Part shown: piece by piece, positions 53,895-62,056 of the stretch
Layout of the letters: every line of letters begins with the position of its first letter
How positions within the stretch are numbered: the first letter of the stretch is position 1
Origin: Chungangia koreensis
GTDB taxonomy: Bacteria; Bacillota; Bacilli; Bacillales_A; Planococcaceae
DNA length: 64,000 bases
NCBI RefSeq assembly: GCF_042651785.1
Contig: NZ_JBHSEC010000022.1
Location: forward strand, 195,332-259,331
Direction: 5' to 3'
Notes under the pieces: model-generated
What the model was told of the DNA's origin: nothing
The model's input: only the letters and a program-made list of their open reading frames with translations
Database searches by the model: none
Made by a program: the position numbers and the translations under genes

Positions 53895-54290
53895 TCATTT
53901 CTTCTTCTCCTGCTGCTTTTTATAGACCTCGTAATAGACTTCAAATTGCTCTAATGCTTCTAAAATATCTTCCGGTTTATTTTTAAAAAAAAGGTTTTCC
54001 CTTGAGAGGATAAAGTCCATGACTTCTTTTTGATAGGCTGTTAAATGAGAAACAGCAGTGTCAGAAATTCCTGCTTCTCTATAGGTGGAAGTCGAATTGG
54101 AACGGCCAAGGAGATAGTCAGTGGTCGTATCGAGAGCATTTGCTAATAGGACTAACATTTCATTCGAAGGGGTACTATGACCGTTTTCATAATTGCTAAT
54201 CGTACCTTTCGTAGTGCTTACTTTTTGGGCAAGTAATTCCTGAGTTAAGTTTGAGTCTTTCCTTGCTTTTTTTAAACGATCACCCAACAT
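53895..54290 (-). CDS. Xre-family repressor
   Basis: 131 aa. N-terminal helix-turn-helix of the cI/Xre type (about 10-62, LTQELLAQKVSTTKGTISNYENG), then a C-terminal helical part likely for dimerisation. It faces xtrA across a divergent control region with four 17-bp operators, the usual layout of a prophage or ICE master repressor. Start ATG at 54290 follows AGGGGG on the minus strand. Confidence 0.88.
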   Translation of the reverse strand: MLGDRLKKARKDSNLTQELLAQKVSTTKGTISNYENGHSTPSNEMLVLLANALDTTTDYLLGRSNSTSTYREAGISDTAVSHLTAYQKEVMDFILSRENLFFKNKPEDILEALEQFEVYYEVYKKQQEKKK

Positions 54291-54317
54291 GTTTGATTCC
54301 CCCTGAATGGATTGAAG

Positions 54318-54432
54318 GTATAAGAATATTGTACAACTTATCTATAGTTTATCAAAAAGTACAAGAAAATTGTATTTAATAGTTGATGTACAAGATATTT
54401 ATACATATAATATAAGTACAAGATTCTCATAC
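54318..54432. promoter_or_regulatory. divergent promoters with four 17-bp Xre operators
   Basis: Operators GTATAAGAATATTGTAC (54318-54334), GTACAAGAAAATTGTAT (54359-54375), GTACAAGATATTTATAC (54388-54404) and GTACAAGATTCTCATAC (54416-54432) share the half-sites GTACAA / GTATAA. The plus promoter is TTGATG (54383-54388), 17 bp, TATAAT (54406-54411), with operator 3 between the hexamers and operator 4 over the start site. The minus promoter is TTGATA (54355-54350), 16 bp, TACAAT (54333-54328), overlapped by operator 1. Confidence 0.8.
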
Positions 54433-54482
54433 ATGGAGGTGGGTTTAATATCTAATGAAACAAACTTCAAGGAGGTCAGCTG

Positions 54483-54680
54483 ATGAGAATGAAAGAGATT
54501 GAAGTAGATTCAAATGGAGAGCTTAAATTGGACTTAATGGAATTGCCGTCGAGTTGTGTATTAATTATCTCAGAAGGAAAGGCAAAACTAACGGAACTCC
54601 CAGTATTCGCAGAGACAAAAATCATCACTCATGCTGGACAAGTAAAGCGGGTAAAGTGGGACGAAGGGGAAGAGTTTTAA
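54483..54680 (+). CDS. xtrA: XtrA-like phage protein
   Basis: 65 aa. The sequence resembles PBSX XtrA (pattern KEIEVDSNG... SCVLIISEGKAKLTELP... TKIITHAGQVKRV). Function unknown. ATG follows AAGGAGGTCAGCTG. First gene of the plus-strand phage-like operon under Xre control. Confidence 0.75.
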   Translation: MRMKEIEVDSNGELKLDLMELPSSCVLIISEGKAKLTELPVFAETKIITHAGQVKRVKWDEGEEF

Positions 54681-54721
54681 GAAAAAAATGCATAACCAAT
54701 AATTGTCCCACCAGAAAACTG

Positions 54722-54767
54722 GAGGACACCTTAGCAGCACATATGCTGTTTCGGTGTCCTCTTTTTA
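54722..54767 (+). terminator. terminator between xtrA and arpU
   Basis: GAGGACACC (54722-54730) pairs with GGTGTCCTC (54753-54761), plus an inner AGCA/TGCT helix, then T5. Confidence 0.85.
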
Positions 54768-54794
54768 TTTTGAACGAATAAAGGAGGAAGGAAT

Positions 54795-55223
54795 ATGGAG
54801 TGCCAAGTGCAGACGATTAATCGAACTGCCACAAAGAAAAAAGTGGAATCAATTTTAGAACAATATCGAATTTATCTATTACAAGTCAGTCTCAATAAAT
54901 TGCCATCCATTACTGCAAAATACACGTTAGTACCTGCCTCATCCAATTTAGTTACTTCATCAACTGAAAAGGCGGCCATTGCCAATGTCGATTATGAAAT
55001 AGAACGAAACCGGTTTATCGAACAAGTCATAGGAGCAGTCAATCGGCTGCCAGCTGAGGAAAGGAGACTGATGATTCTACGCTATTTCGGGGAGGAAGAG
55101 TGGTTTGACTATCAAGTATATAACGAAATGAATATGTCAGAGCGGCATTATTATCGGTTAAAGGCAAGAGCATTTTCTAAGTTCGCCATTGCATTGAATG
55201 TTGAAGTATACCAAGAGCGCTGA
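54795..55223 (+). CDS. ArpU-family phage transcriptional regulator
   Basis: 142 aa. Sigma region-4-like C-terminal part (LPAEERRLMILRYF... MSERHYYRLKARAFSKFA) as in ArpU and PBSX Xpf, late-gene activators. An array of GGCAG repeats just downstream is its likely binding site. ATG follows AAAGGAGGAAGGAAT. Confidence 0.85.
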   Translation: MECQVQTINRTATKKKVESILEQYRIYLLQVSLNKLPSITAKYTLVPASSNLVTSSTEKAAIANVDYEIERNRFIEQVIGAVNRLPAEERRLMILRYFGEEEWFDYQVYNEMNMSERHYYRLKARAFSKFAIALNVEVYQER

Positions 55224-55238
55224 CAATGATAATGTGAT

Positions 55239-55311
55239 GGCAGGTTCAAGGCAGACTTACGGCAGGAAGCTGGCAGAGCATAAACGGAAAAACATGAAAT
55301 AATGGTAATAA
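55239..55311 (+). promoter_or_regulatory. 11-bp-phased GGCAG array, putative ArpU-activated late promoter
   Basis: GGCAG begins at 55239, 55250, 55261 and 55272, exactly 11 bp apart. About 30 bp downstream TGGTAATAA (55303-55311) could be an extended -10 without a -35. The last repeat would lie about 43 bp upstream of the start site, fitting activator binding. Confidence 0.5.
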
Positions 55312-55399
55312 GTAAAAATATCAAAAGACGAAGGATGTGATGGAATCGTTCTATAAATTAAATAGAAGGGCATAACACACCAGTAAACTCTCGCAGTCC

Positions 55400-55436
55400 A
55401 ACACCGTTCACACAGATCGGTGTTGTTTTCTTTTAT
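55400..55436 (+). terminator. terminator upstream of xhlA
   Basis: AACACCG (55400-55406) pairs with CGGTGTT (55418-55424), followed by T-rich sequence. It may limit read-through into the lysis genes. Confidence 0.65.
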
Positions 55437-55461
55437 TCCTTTTCCGTTGGGAGGTGTGAAG

Positions 55462-55854
55462 ATGCCAGAAGGAGGATTATCCATGTTTGATACAGTCAAA
55501 CAGCATGGGGAGGACATCGAGAAGCTCAAGGAAGCTGATCGAAAGCATGATGAACGACTTGAGGGAATCGAGAAAGTGCAGCGAGAATTTAAAGTACAGA
55601 TTGAATCGATCAAGTCTTCTCAACAAAGTTTGGAATTCACTGTTATGAAAGACGGACAGCAAACGAGGGATTTACTCACGAAGTTTGTAGATCATTACTT
55701 CTCTACTGACGAAAAAAAGTTTGTTAGTCAAGAGAAGGTTGCCATGAAGAAGCTAAGTGCAAAAGAGAAGATTATCCTTGCCGTCATTGGCTCACTCGTT
55801 GGGTCTGGCGGTATTTTAATGTCCATTGCCGCAATTCTGCAGATTTTCTATTAG
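55462..55854 (+). CDS. xhlA: XhlA-like coiled-coil membrane protein (holin-associated)
   Basis: 130 aa. A long coiled coil (about 15-75), then one C-terminal membrane span (about 106-128, IILAVIGSLVGSGGILMSIA), as in XhlA of PBSX. There it acts with holin XhlB and the endolysin. Two starts are plausible: ATG 55462 after GGGAGGTGTGAAG, and ATG 55483 after AAGGAGGATTATCC, seven codons apart. Confidence 0.8.
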   Translation: MPEGGLSMFDTVKQHGEDIEKLKEADRKHDERLEGIEKVQREFKVQIESIKSSQQSLEFTVMKDGQQTRDLLTKFVDHYFSTDEKKFVSQEKVAMKKLSAKEKIILAVIGSLVGSGGILMSIAAILQIFY

Positions 55855-55880
55855 AAAAAGTGAGCCAAATACGAAGAGTG

Positions 55881-55905
55881 AAAGCCGCCAAATGGTGGCT
55901 TTTTG
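55881..55905 (+). terminator. terminator-like hairpin after xhlA
   Basis: AAAGCCGCCA pairs with TGGTGGCTTT around AA, then TTT. It may reduce transcription into the amidase. Confidence 0.65.
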
Positions 55906-55910
55906 CATTG

Positions 55911-55932
55911 AAAGGGGGTGATTGCCATGTGA
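55911..55932 (+). pseudogene. start-stop ORF, possible holin gene relic
   Basis: A strong ribosome-binding site, AAAGGGGGTGAT (55911-55922), is followed at normal distance by ATG TGA (55927-55932). In PBSX-like modules a holin gene sits exactly here between xhlA and the amidase. It may be what remains after a deletion, or a translational spacer. Confidence 0.35.
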
Positions 55933-55999
55933 GAGGTAGTGCAGGTTGGTTGCTGCTCAGGTCTATGGAAAAACAAAAACTAATATGAGGTGATTTTAA

Positions 56000-56689
56000 A
56001 TGGTAAAAGTATTTATTGATCCAGGTCATGGTGGAACAGATCCAGGTGCAACAGCTAATGGTTTACAGGAGAAAAACTTAACGTTACAAATCAGTACGCG
56101 AATTAAGGATATTCTGCTTGCAGAGTACAACAACGTAAGTGTATTAATGAGTCGTACTGGAGATCAAACATTGTCACTGACACAACGGACGAATGCGGCA
56201 AACAGTTGGGGTGCTGACTTCCTTCTTTCTGTACACATTAATGCAGGAGGCGGAACTGGATACGAGGATTATATTTATCCGGGTGTAGGCACTCCTACAA
56301 CAACGTACCAAGATTACATCCATGCAGAAGTCATGAAAGTGGTTAACTTCTCAGATCGCGGACAAAAAACAGCGAATTTCCACATGTTGCGTGAATCATA
56401 TATGCCGGCTCTATTAACGGAAAATGGGTTTATCGACAATTTGAATGACGCTGCAAAATTAAAAACAGCTTCGTTCATCGAATCGATTGCACGTGGTCAT
56501 GTAAATGGTATTGTTAGGTGCTTCGGTCTTCCTAAGAAAAATACGGCGATCTACCATACTGTAGTAAGTGGGGATACTGTCTATTCCTTAAGTCAAAAGT
56601 ATGGAAGCACAGTCCAACAAATTAAAGACTGGAATGGACTTGATGATAATTACACCATTTACGTTGGACAAGTATTAAGAGTTAAATAA
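56000..56689 (+). CDS. N-acetylmuramoyl-L-alanine amidase with LysM domain
   Basis: 229 aa. Amidase_3 domain (about 1-175) with zinc ligands in FIDPGHGG, SVHINAG and ALLTENGF. C-terminal LysM (about 183-229, HTVVSGDTVYSLSQKYGS) binds peptidoglycan. There is no signal peptide, so release would need a holin or lysis, as for a phage endolysin. ATG follows GAGGTGATTTTAA. Confidence 0.93.
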   Translation: MVKVFIDPGHGGTDPGATANGLQEKNLTLQISTRIKDILLAEYNNVSVLMSRTGDQTLSLTQRTNAANSWGADFLLSVHINAGGGTGYEDYIYPGVGTPTTTYQDYIHAEVMKVVNFSDRGQKTANFHMLRESYMPALLTENGFIDNLNDAAKLKTASFIESIARGHVNGIVRCFGLPKKNTAIYHTVVSGDTVYSLSQKYGSTVQQIKDWNGLDDNYTIYVGQVLRVK

Positions 56690-56703
56690 GTGAATTATAA
56701 GAT

Positions 56704-56733
56704 GCCCTGCTCTTCGGAGCGGGGCTATTTTTA
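56704..56733 (+). terminator. terminator after the amidase
   Basis: GCCCTGCTC (56704-56712) and GAGCGGGGC (56717-56725) pair around TTCG, then a T-rich tract. Ends the phage-like module. Confidence 0.9.
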
Positions 56734-56828
56734 GTTTTTAGGCTTAAGGGAAAGGAAGCGGAAGTGGTGAATAAAAATCGCCTACGAGGAAACAACCATA
56801 AAACGTTTGGATATTTGGATAATCCAAC

Positions 56829-56856
56829 AAAAAAGCCCCCTTTTAACAGGGAGCTC
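56829..56856 (-). terminator. terminator of the STAS gene
   Basis: On the minus strand GAGCTCCCTG faces AGGGGGCT, followed by T6. It abuts the STAS stop codon. Confidence 0.75.
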
Positions 56857-57337
56857 AATTCTTCACTTTCGTAAACGCCATGCCTTGCTGTTTCATAAAA
56901 TACTCCAAGGCCGTCTTGAAAGAAGAAAAAGTATTCAATTCATCAATTATTGATAGACCCGATCTAACAAGTTCTTGTGCAAAATGAGGCGTGAATCCAA
57001 CTAAGACCAGTTTAACCCCCATTAAATCCATAGATGCATTCAAGTTTCCAACAGACTCAGCCAATACTTCGAAATTTGAAATTTCCTTTACGGTTATAGC
57101 TGAGAAGTCGATGATTGCCGTTTGAATACGCTTATTGTATACATATTCAAGTAAACGGTGGTTAATTGTTTGAAATCTTTCAGGAGATAATTCGCCGACC
57201 AAAGGAACCAAAATTGTTTCTGGAATAACGGAAGGAATGATTGGAGTTGAAAGTTCCTTAACCAGAGCCTCAAGATTCTCAACTTGTTGAGATAATTCCT
57301 GTACCTTTTTTTGTAGTTCTTCTTGTATGTTATCCAT
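56855..57337 (-). CDS. STAS-domain protein, RsbR/RsbS-like
   Basis: 160 aa. An N-terminal coiled coil (1-30) leads into a STAS domain (about 40-150) with PLVGELSPERF and IIDFSAITVKE, close to the C-terminal half of RsbR stressosome proteins but without the globin-like sensor. Such proteins act in sigma-B type partner switching. No rsb genes are nearby, so its role is open. ATG follows AGGGCTT on the minus strand. Confidence 0.82.
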   Translation of the reverse strand: MDNIQEELQKKVQELSQQVENLEALVKELSTPIIPSVIPETILVPLVGELSPERFQTINHRLLEYVYNKRIQTAIIDFSAITVKEISNFEVLAESVGNLNASMDLMGVKLVLVGFTPHFAQELVRSGLSIIDELNTFSSFKTALEYFMKQQGMAFTKVKN

Positions 57338-57399
57338 AAGCCCTCACCATTCAAGTATTTGCTATTCTACCTTCAGTTTAGGAGATATAACTAAATAGT

Positions 57400-58449
57400 T
57401 CAAACGTTTATGAATGATTCTTTCGATTCTAATTCCCCTTTAATGCGTACGGCATTGAACCGTTCGCCTTTTAACCATTTCTCGAAGTCCATCATAAGCG
57501 GAAGGCGGTTCCCGCCTAATGAAATTCCAACTTTCATTTCTTTCGGTAAATACATTGCTGTGTGTAGTGTACCTGCCCATGCACCATATTTTGTCGAAAA
57601 GACCCCCGATTCTATCTCATTCATCATCCGATAGGCATCGTACGGGCTTGATACGGAATCTTTGTTTGCCTCAATGGCCTTGTACCGCCTTATGGAATCA
57701 TCCATTCGATAACGGTTCTCTTCAGTGAGAACCTCAAAATGATTCGTACAGTAATTTGCTTCTCGAACTTCAACAACCCTAGGTGATGCCTCAACTGCAA
57801 CCGGCTGACCACTCTGATCCAGCAATGCATACGTAAAAGAATGTCGGTGTGGTATTTCTTTCAATAATTGAATGGCTTCCTCTATGTTTGAACAGTTTTC
57901 CAAAACGATACGGCCGATCATATTGCAAACGAAACCATCATCGGACTTTTTACGATTTATGAAATTATATCCCAAGGAAAGTCCCTTTTCATTCATCCCA
58001 TCTGTCCTGCCGGTAATCTGCATGGAAGGCCCGGTCGTTGCATAGCCACCGTCCACCGGCTGGTAAAAGACATATCGACCTTCATAGGAGTCGGGTGAAT
58101 TGTCGTAGTTCCGAATCATGTAATTCTTACCGGTGAAGATAGAGCAGCCACTTTTACCATACTCCAAATAGTAGCCTCCAAATTCCCGGATTGCATCTTC
58201 ATAATTCATTTCCAATGCATCTGCAAGACCTTCAATTTCTTCTATAATCCTTGGGGCGAAGGTTTCCATCACGGAGCGGTATTTTCCTTCATTGACTATG
58301 AAGTGCCTTTCCCGCATTGATTTTGAACCCCATTGTTTTTTTCGATGTGCCAAAATAGGTGAGTTCTGCAGCTTTTGCCCTTGAAAAAAGCCAAAGTCAT
58401 AATGCGTTCCTCTAAACTGAATGAGATCACTATAAACTCTTGTTGTCAT
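57400..58449 (-). CDS. C45-family peptidase / acyltransferase-like hydrolase
   Basis: 349 aa. N-terminal-nucleophile fold of the acyl-CoA:6-aminopenicillanic-acid acyltransferase / C45 group. The likely nucleophile is C102 in KSGCSIFTG, exposed after self-cleavage. The later NYDNSPDSYEGRY, TGRTDGMNEKGL and TNHFE segments are typical. Substrate unknown (amides or lactams). I chose ATG 58449 (MTTRVYSDL) behind AAGGGAG; an in-frame ATG at 58488 lacks a site. Confidence 0.8.
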   Translation of the reverse strand: MTTRVYSDLIQFRGTHYDFGFFQGQKLQNSPILAHRKKQWGSKSMRERHFIVNEGKYRSVMETFAPRIIEEIEGLADALEMNYEDAIREFGGYYLEYGKSGCSIFTGKNYMIRNYDNSPDSYEGRYVFYQPVDGGYATTGPSMQITGRTDGMNEKGLSLGYNFINRKKSDDGFVCNMIGRIVLENCSNIEEAIQLLKEIPHRHSFTYALLDQSGQPVAVEASPRVVEVREANYCTNHFEVLTEENRYRMDDSIRRYKAIEANKDSVSSPYDAYRMMNEIESGVFSTKYGAWAGTLHTAMYLPKEMKVGISLGGNRLPLMMDFEKWLKGERFNAVRIKGELESKESFINV

Positions 58450-58580
58450 AATTTGCTCCCTTATCTCTTGTATAACTAGTCTACCCATTTGGACGAAAGT
58501 ATGGAATTAATGTGCTTAAGAATAGGAAGGAGCTTCAACGGTAAGACTTCAATTGATAACGGTTGAATTGAGGTGTGACA

Positions 58581-59303
58581 ATGGGGAACTTTTGGGACAT
58601 GAACTTCGGAGAAATGATTTTAAGGACAACGCTTTCCTTTATAGTCTTACTCCTACTTGCACGATTCATGGGTACGAAGCAACTTTCACAGTTAACGTTT
58701 TTCCATTACATCACGGGAATTACGATCGGCTCAATTGCAGCGGATGTTGCCAGTCAGCATGAGACACCTTTCATCGATGGCGTCATTTCTCTCATCTGGT
58801 GGTCGCTTTTAACTGTTCTATTGTCGTATGTGGCGTTAAAGTGGCCAAAGGTGCGTGTCATCATAGAGGACGAGCCTGTACTTGTCATTAAAGAAGGAAA
58901 GATTATGGAGTCCGCTTTGAAGAAGGCACGGCTTCATATAGACGATTTGACAATGATGTTGAGGGAACAGTCGATTTTCTCGGTTAAAGATGTTTACTTT
59001 GCCGTCATGGAAACGAATGGCCAGCTAAGTGTCATGAAGATACCCGAGTTGCAGACAGCGACAAAGGCAGATGTGAAAGCGTCCAGTTCGGAGATGAAAT
59101 ACTTTCCTGCTGAAATAATATCCGATGGCAAAATCGTCCAAAAAACTTTAAAAGAACTTGAGCTTAGCGAGGAATGGGTGTTGAAGAAACTTAGAAAGAA
59201 AGGAATCGATTCAGTAGAACAAGTATACTTTGCCCAAGTCCAGACGGACGGCAGTCTGTTCATCGATGAAAAACAAGACAAACCTGAGCGAAGTAAGAAC
59301 TGA
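58581..59303 (+). CDS. DUF421 membrane protein (YetF family)
   Basis: 240 aa. Three hydrophobic helices in residues 1-80 (RFMGTKQLSQLTFFHYITGITIG) then two small soluble domains typical of the DUF421 family, whose members in spore formers are partly sporulation-linked. Function unknown. ATG 58581 follows GAGGTGTGAC. Confidence 0.85.
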   Translation: MGNFWDMNFGEMILRTTLSFIVLLLLARFMGTKQLSQLTFFHYITGITIGSIAADVASQHETPFIDGVISLIWWSLLTVLLSYVALKWPKVRVIIEDEPVLVIKEGKIMESALKKARLHIDDLTMMLREQSIFSVKDVYFAVMETNGQLSVMKIPELQTATKADVKASSSEMKYFPAEIISDGKIVQKTLKELELSEEWVLKKLRKKGIDSVEQVYFAQVQTDGSLFIDEKQDKPERSKN

Positions 59304-59347
59304 TAGAAACCGCTTTTTCCAACATTATTAGACATCCCTTTTTCAAA

Positions 59348-59375
59348 CATATCTCGGTCAACCCCTGCGTATAAT
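59348..59375 (+). promoter_or_regulatory. possible sporulation promoter of cwlD
   Basis: CATATCT (59348-59354), 13 bp, CGTATAAT (59368-59375) is a partial match to sigma-E consensus spacing and hexamers. TATAAT (59370-59375) alone could also serve sigma-A, but no -35 is seen. Confidence 0.35.
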
Positions 59376-59397
59376 GAACGAAAAAGGCGGTGTCTAA

Positions 59398-60111
59398 TTG
59401 AAACGATGGCTCTCAGTAATCGTGATCCTGCTAATTTCAATTGCGGTGGTTGCATATCAGACGAAAGCATCTGACCGTGGCTTCTTCATGCCCGACTCAT
59501 TGGCGGGAATGACTATCGTCGTCGATCCCGGACATGGGGGTCTTGACGGTGGAGCCAATGTAGGGGAAGTAGTAGAACGGGATATTACATTAAGTATCTC
59601 TAAAATGCTTGAAAAAGAATTGAAAAACAGAGGGGCCAATGTGGTAATGACCCGGACTAAATCTGGAGATGCTTTGGCGGAACATCAGCCGAATGATGAG
59701 TTCCCGACAGTCCGTGCAAGGAAAATGGCAGACTTGAAGCTTCGGGAAGACATTGTGAATAAAACAAATCCAGATGTATTCCTTAGCGTCCACGTAAACG
59801 CAATTCCGCAAGAAAAATGGCGCGGAGCCCAAGTATTCTATCATAAGGAAGGTCATCCGGATGGTGAATTGTTAGCAAAATCCATCCAATCTTCATTTAG
59901 AGAAGCGTTAGGGAATACGGACCGAGAAGCGCTCGGCGTGAAGCAAGTTTATTTATTGAAGAAGGCTCCGGTTCCTTCGGTTTTAGTTGAAACGGGCTTC
60001 ATCAGTAATCCGGAAGAACGGGAGCTGCTCACTTCCGAAAAGTATCAAAAAAAGGTCGCAGATGCAATTGCTGATGGTGTTGAATTATATCTTGATGGAA
60101 CAGTTCAGTAA
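59398..60111 (+). CDS. cwlD: germination-specific N-acetylmuramoyl-L-alanine amidase CwlD
   Basis: 237 aa, the same length as B. subtilis CwlD. A signal-anchor helix (about 4-20), then Amidase_3 with VVDPGHGG, SVHVNAI and VLVETGF. It removes peptide side chains so that muramic delta-lactam can be made in spore cortex. Start TTG 59398 follows AAGGCGGTG. Next to salA and gerD as in B. subtilis. Confidence 0.93.
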   Translation: MKRWLSVIVILLISIAVVAYQTKASDRGFFMPDSLAGMTIVVDPGHGGLDGGANVGEVVERDITLSISKMLEKELKNRGANVVMTRTKSGDALAEHQPNDEFPTVRARKMADLKLREDIVNKTNPDVFLSVHVNAIPQEKWRGAQVFYHKEGHPDGELLAKSIQSSFREALGNTDREALGVKQVYLLKKAPVPSVLVETGFISNPEERELLTSEKYQKKVADAIADGVELYLDGTVQ

Positions 60112-60143
60112 GAGTTAGTAGACCCGCCACCTATGTAACGATA

Positions 60144-60152
60144 TGATATAAT
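60144..60152 (+). promoter_or_regulatory. extended -10 promoter before salA/mrp
   Basis: TGATATAAT (60144-60152) is an extended -10. I see no -35 at 17 bp. It lies 36 bp before the start codon. Confidence 0.55.
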
Positions 60153-60187
60153 ATAAGTTGAATGTTATATGGAGGAGTGTCCGAACC

Positions 60188-61237
60188 ATGAATGAACAAA
60201 CAGTACGTGCCTTAGTCGGAGAATTATACGATCCATTTTTACATAGACCATTAGCAGAAACCGGCGGTATTAAAGAAGTATCCATTAAAGAGGAAAAAAA
60301 TCACGTTAGTGTAAAGTTAGCGATCGCTAAAACTGGTACTAGTGAACAAATGCAGCTACAGATGAAAGTCGTAGATGTATTGAAGAAAGGCGGAGCGGAG
60401 ACAGTAGGGATCCGCTTCGAGGAGCTGCCTCCGGAAGTGCTTGAACAGTTCCGTGGTCAAGCAACCGAATCGGATGCACAAGACTTATTGTCCCCAATGA
60501 GTAAAGTGCAGTTTATTTCGATTGCTTCCGGTAAAGGTGGGGTCGGGAAATCCACTGTTTCCGTAAACCTGGCTGCAGCTCTTGCTCGCCTTGGGAAAAA
60601 GGTCGGCCTTGTCGATGCAGACATTTACGGTTTTAGTGTTCCCGATATGATGGGAATCGAGAATAGTCCATCAGTAGTGGAAGGAAAAATCATTCCTGTA
60701 GACCGGTTCGGTGTCAAGGTCATTTCAATGGGATTCTTCGTTGAAAACAATGCGCCTGTCGTATGGCGTGGACCGATGCTTGGAAAGGTTTTGAATCAGT
60801 TCTTTAAAGACGTACAGTGGGGAGAGCTTGACTACCTCTTGCTCGACTTGCCTCCGGGTACAGGAGACGTGGCGTTAGATATTCATCAGATGCTTCCGGC
60901 ATCCAAGGAAATTATCGTCACTACTCCGCATCCGACTGCTGCATTCGTAGCTGCCCGTGCAGGTGCGATGGCATTGAAGACGGACCATGAAGTGATCGGC
61001 GTAGTAGAAAACATGTCCTGGTATGAAACAAAGTCAGGTGACCGCGAATACGTTTTCGGCCAAGGCGGGGGTCCAAAACTTGCTGAAGAACTTCAAACAG
61101 AATTATTAGGACAAATTCCTTTAGGCCAACCAGACTGGAATGAAGAAGACTTCGCTCCGTCCGTATATACAGAAAGTCATCCGACTGGTAAGATTTATGG
61201 TGAAATTGCCAAAAACGTAATTGATAAATTATCTTAA
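60188..61237 (+). CDS. salA: Mrp/NBP35-family P-loop ATPase (SalA)
   Basis: 349 aa. N-terminal DUF59/MIP18 domain (1-90), then the deviant Walker A GKGGVGKST (about 116) and a MinD/Mrp ATPase domain. B. subtilis SalA regulates scoC; other Mrp proteins carry Fe-S clusters, but a CxxC is not evident here. ATG 60188 follows GGAGGAGTGTCCGAACC. Confidence 0.92.
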   Translation: MNEQTVRALVGELYDPFLHRPLAETGGIKEVSIKEEKNHVSVKLAIAKTGTSEQMQLQMKVVDVLKKGGAETVGIRFEELPPEVLEQFRGQATESDAQDLLSPMSKVQFISIASGKGGVGKSTVSVNLAAALARLGKKVGLVDADIYGFSVPDMMGIENSPSVVEGKIIPVDRFGVKVISMGFFVENNAPVVWRGPMLGKVLNQFFKDVQWGELDYLLLDLPPGTGDVALDIHQMLPASKEIIVTTPHPTAAFVAARAGAMALKTDHEVIGVVENMSWYETKSGDREYVFGQGGGPKLAEELQTELLGQIPLGQPDWNEEDFAPSVYTESHPTGKIYGEIAKNVIDKLS

Positions 61238-61244
61238 GTAAATA

Positions 61245-61280
61245 AAACTGCACGTTCCGTTTGGGAGCGTGCAGTTTTTT
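61245..61280. terminator. terminator between salA and gerD
   Basis: AAACTGCACG and CGTGCAGTTT pair with flanking A and T runs. Convergent genes on both sides, so it can serve both strands. Confidence 0.88.
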
Positions 61281-61292
61281 GTGAGTGTCTAT

Positions 61293-61910
61293 TTAAGAAC
61301 CGCCGCCACCGCCGCTTTGTCCGCCGCTGCCGCCTTGTTTATCTTGTCCACCGCTGCCACCGCCACTTTTCTGACTACCAGCACCTTCACCCGCTGATTT
61401 GATCAGTTCTTGCCATTTTGTTTGAAGAAGTGGGCTTTCAATTGTTTCCTGAACTACCTTTTCCATCTCTTTTCGAATGTCTGAGGATTGAAGAACTGTT
61501 CCTAACTGTTTTTTCATTTCGGCAGAGCTGAAAAACTCCTCCATGTCTTTCTGGAACGAAGCATCGTTCATGAGCTTCTTCATCACTTCTTCTTGTTGCT
61601 TTTGCATACTTTTCGCGACAGTTTCCTGGAATTTTGGATCTTCAAATTGTTTCTTCCAAAAATCCTCCGCTTTTTTTGACAACATTGTTTCCTCGATGGA
61701 CTTCTTCACTTCTTCCTGTTCAATTACAAGTAATTCCTTGAACTGTGGGTCAGAAAGAGTTTGACGTAGCACCTTCTTTCCGTCTTCTGTTTGAAGGGCG
61801 TCCGTCATCATTTTCTTCATTTCATCATAAGTAGGCGAACCGGTTTGACCGCCATTACAACCAGCGAGGAAGAGAAGGGCAATAAGAAGTATATAGATGA
61901 ATTTATGCAT
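61293..61910 (-). CDS. gerD: spore germination lipoprotein GerD
   Basis: 205 aa. A lipobox (LAGC, Cys18) ends the signal peptide. The middle is helical coiled coil, and the tail (about 175-205) is Gly/Ser-rich. GerD clusters germinant receptors in the spore inner membrane. Same place and orientation as in B. subtilis, between salA and kbaA. Confidence 0.92.
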   Translation of the reverse strand: MHKFIYILLIALLFLAGCNGGQTGSPTYDEMKKMMTDALQTEDGKKVLRQTLSDPQFKELLVIEQEEVKKSIEETMLSKKAEDFWKKQFEDPKFQETVAKSMQKQQEEVMKKLMNDASFQKDMEEFFSSAEMKKQLGTVLQSSDIRKEMEKVVQETIESPLLQTKWQELIKSAGEGAGSQKSGGGSGGQDKQGGSGGQSGGGGGS

Positions 61911-62056
61911 ATGGGACCCTCTTTCTTTGCTTCACTTTTTCATTTATTGTTCACATTTAGTAGCGGAATATGTATCATCATGTCCATTAAATAGATTTTT
62001 TGAAATTTGGTTGTTACAATCTAAAGTGGAAACCATAAACGGAGGCTCTAATCGAA

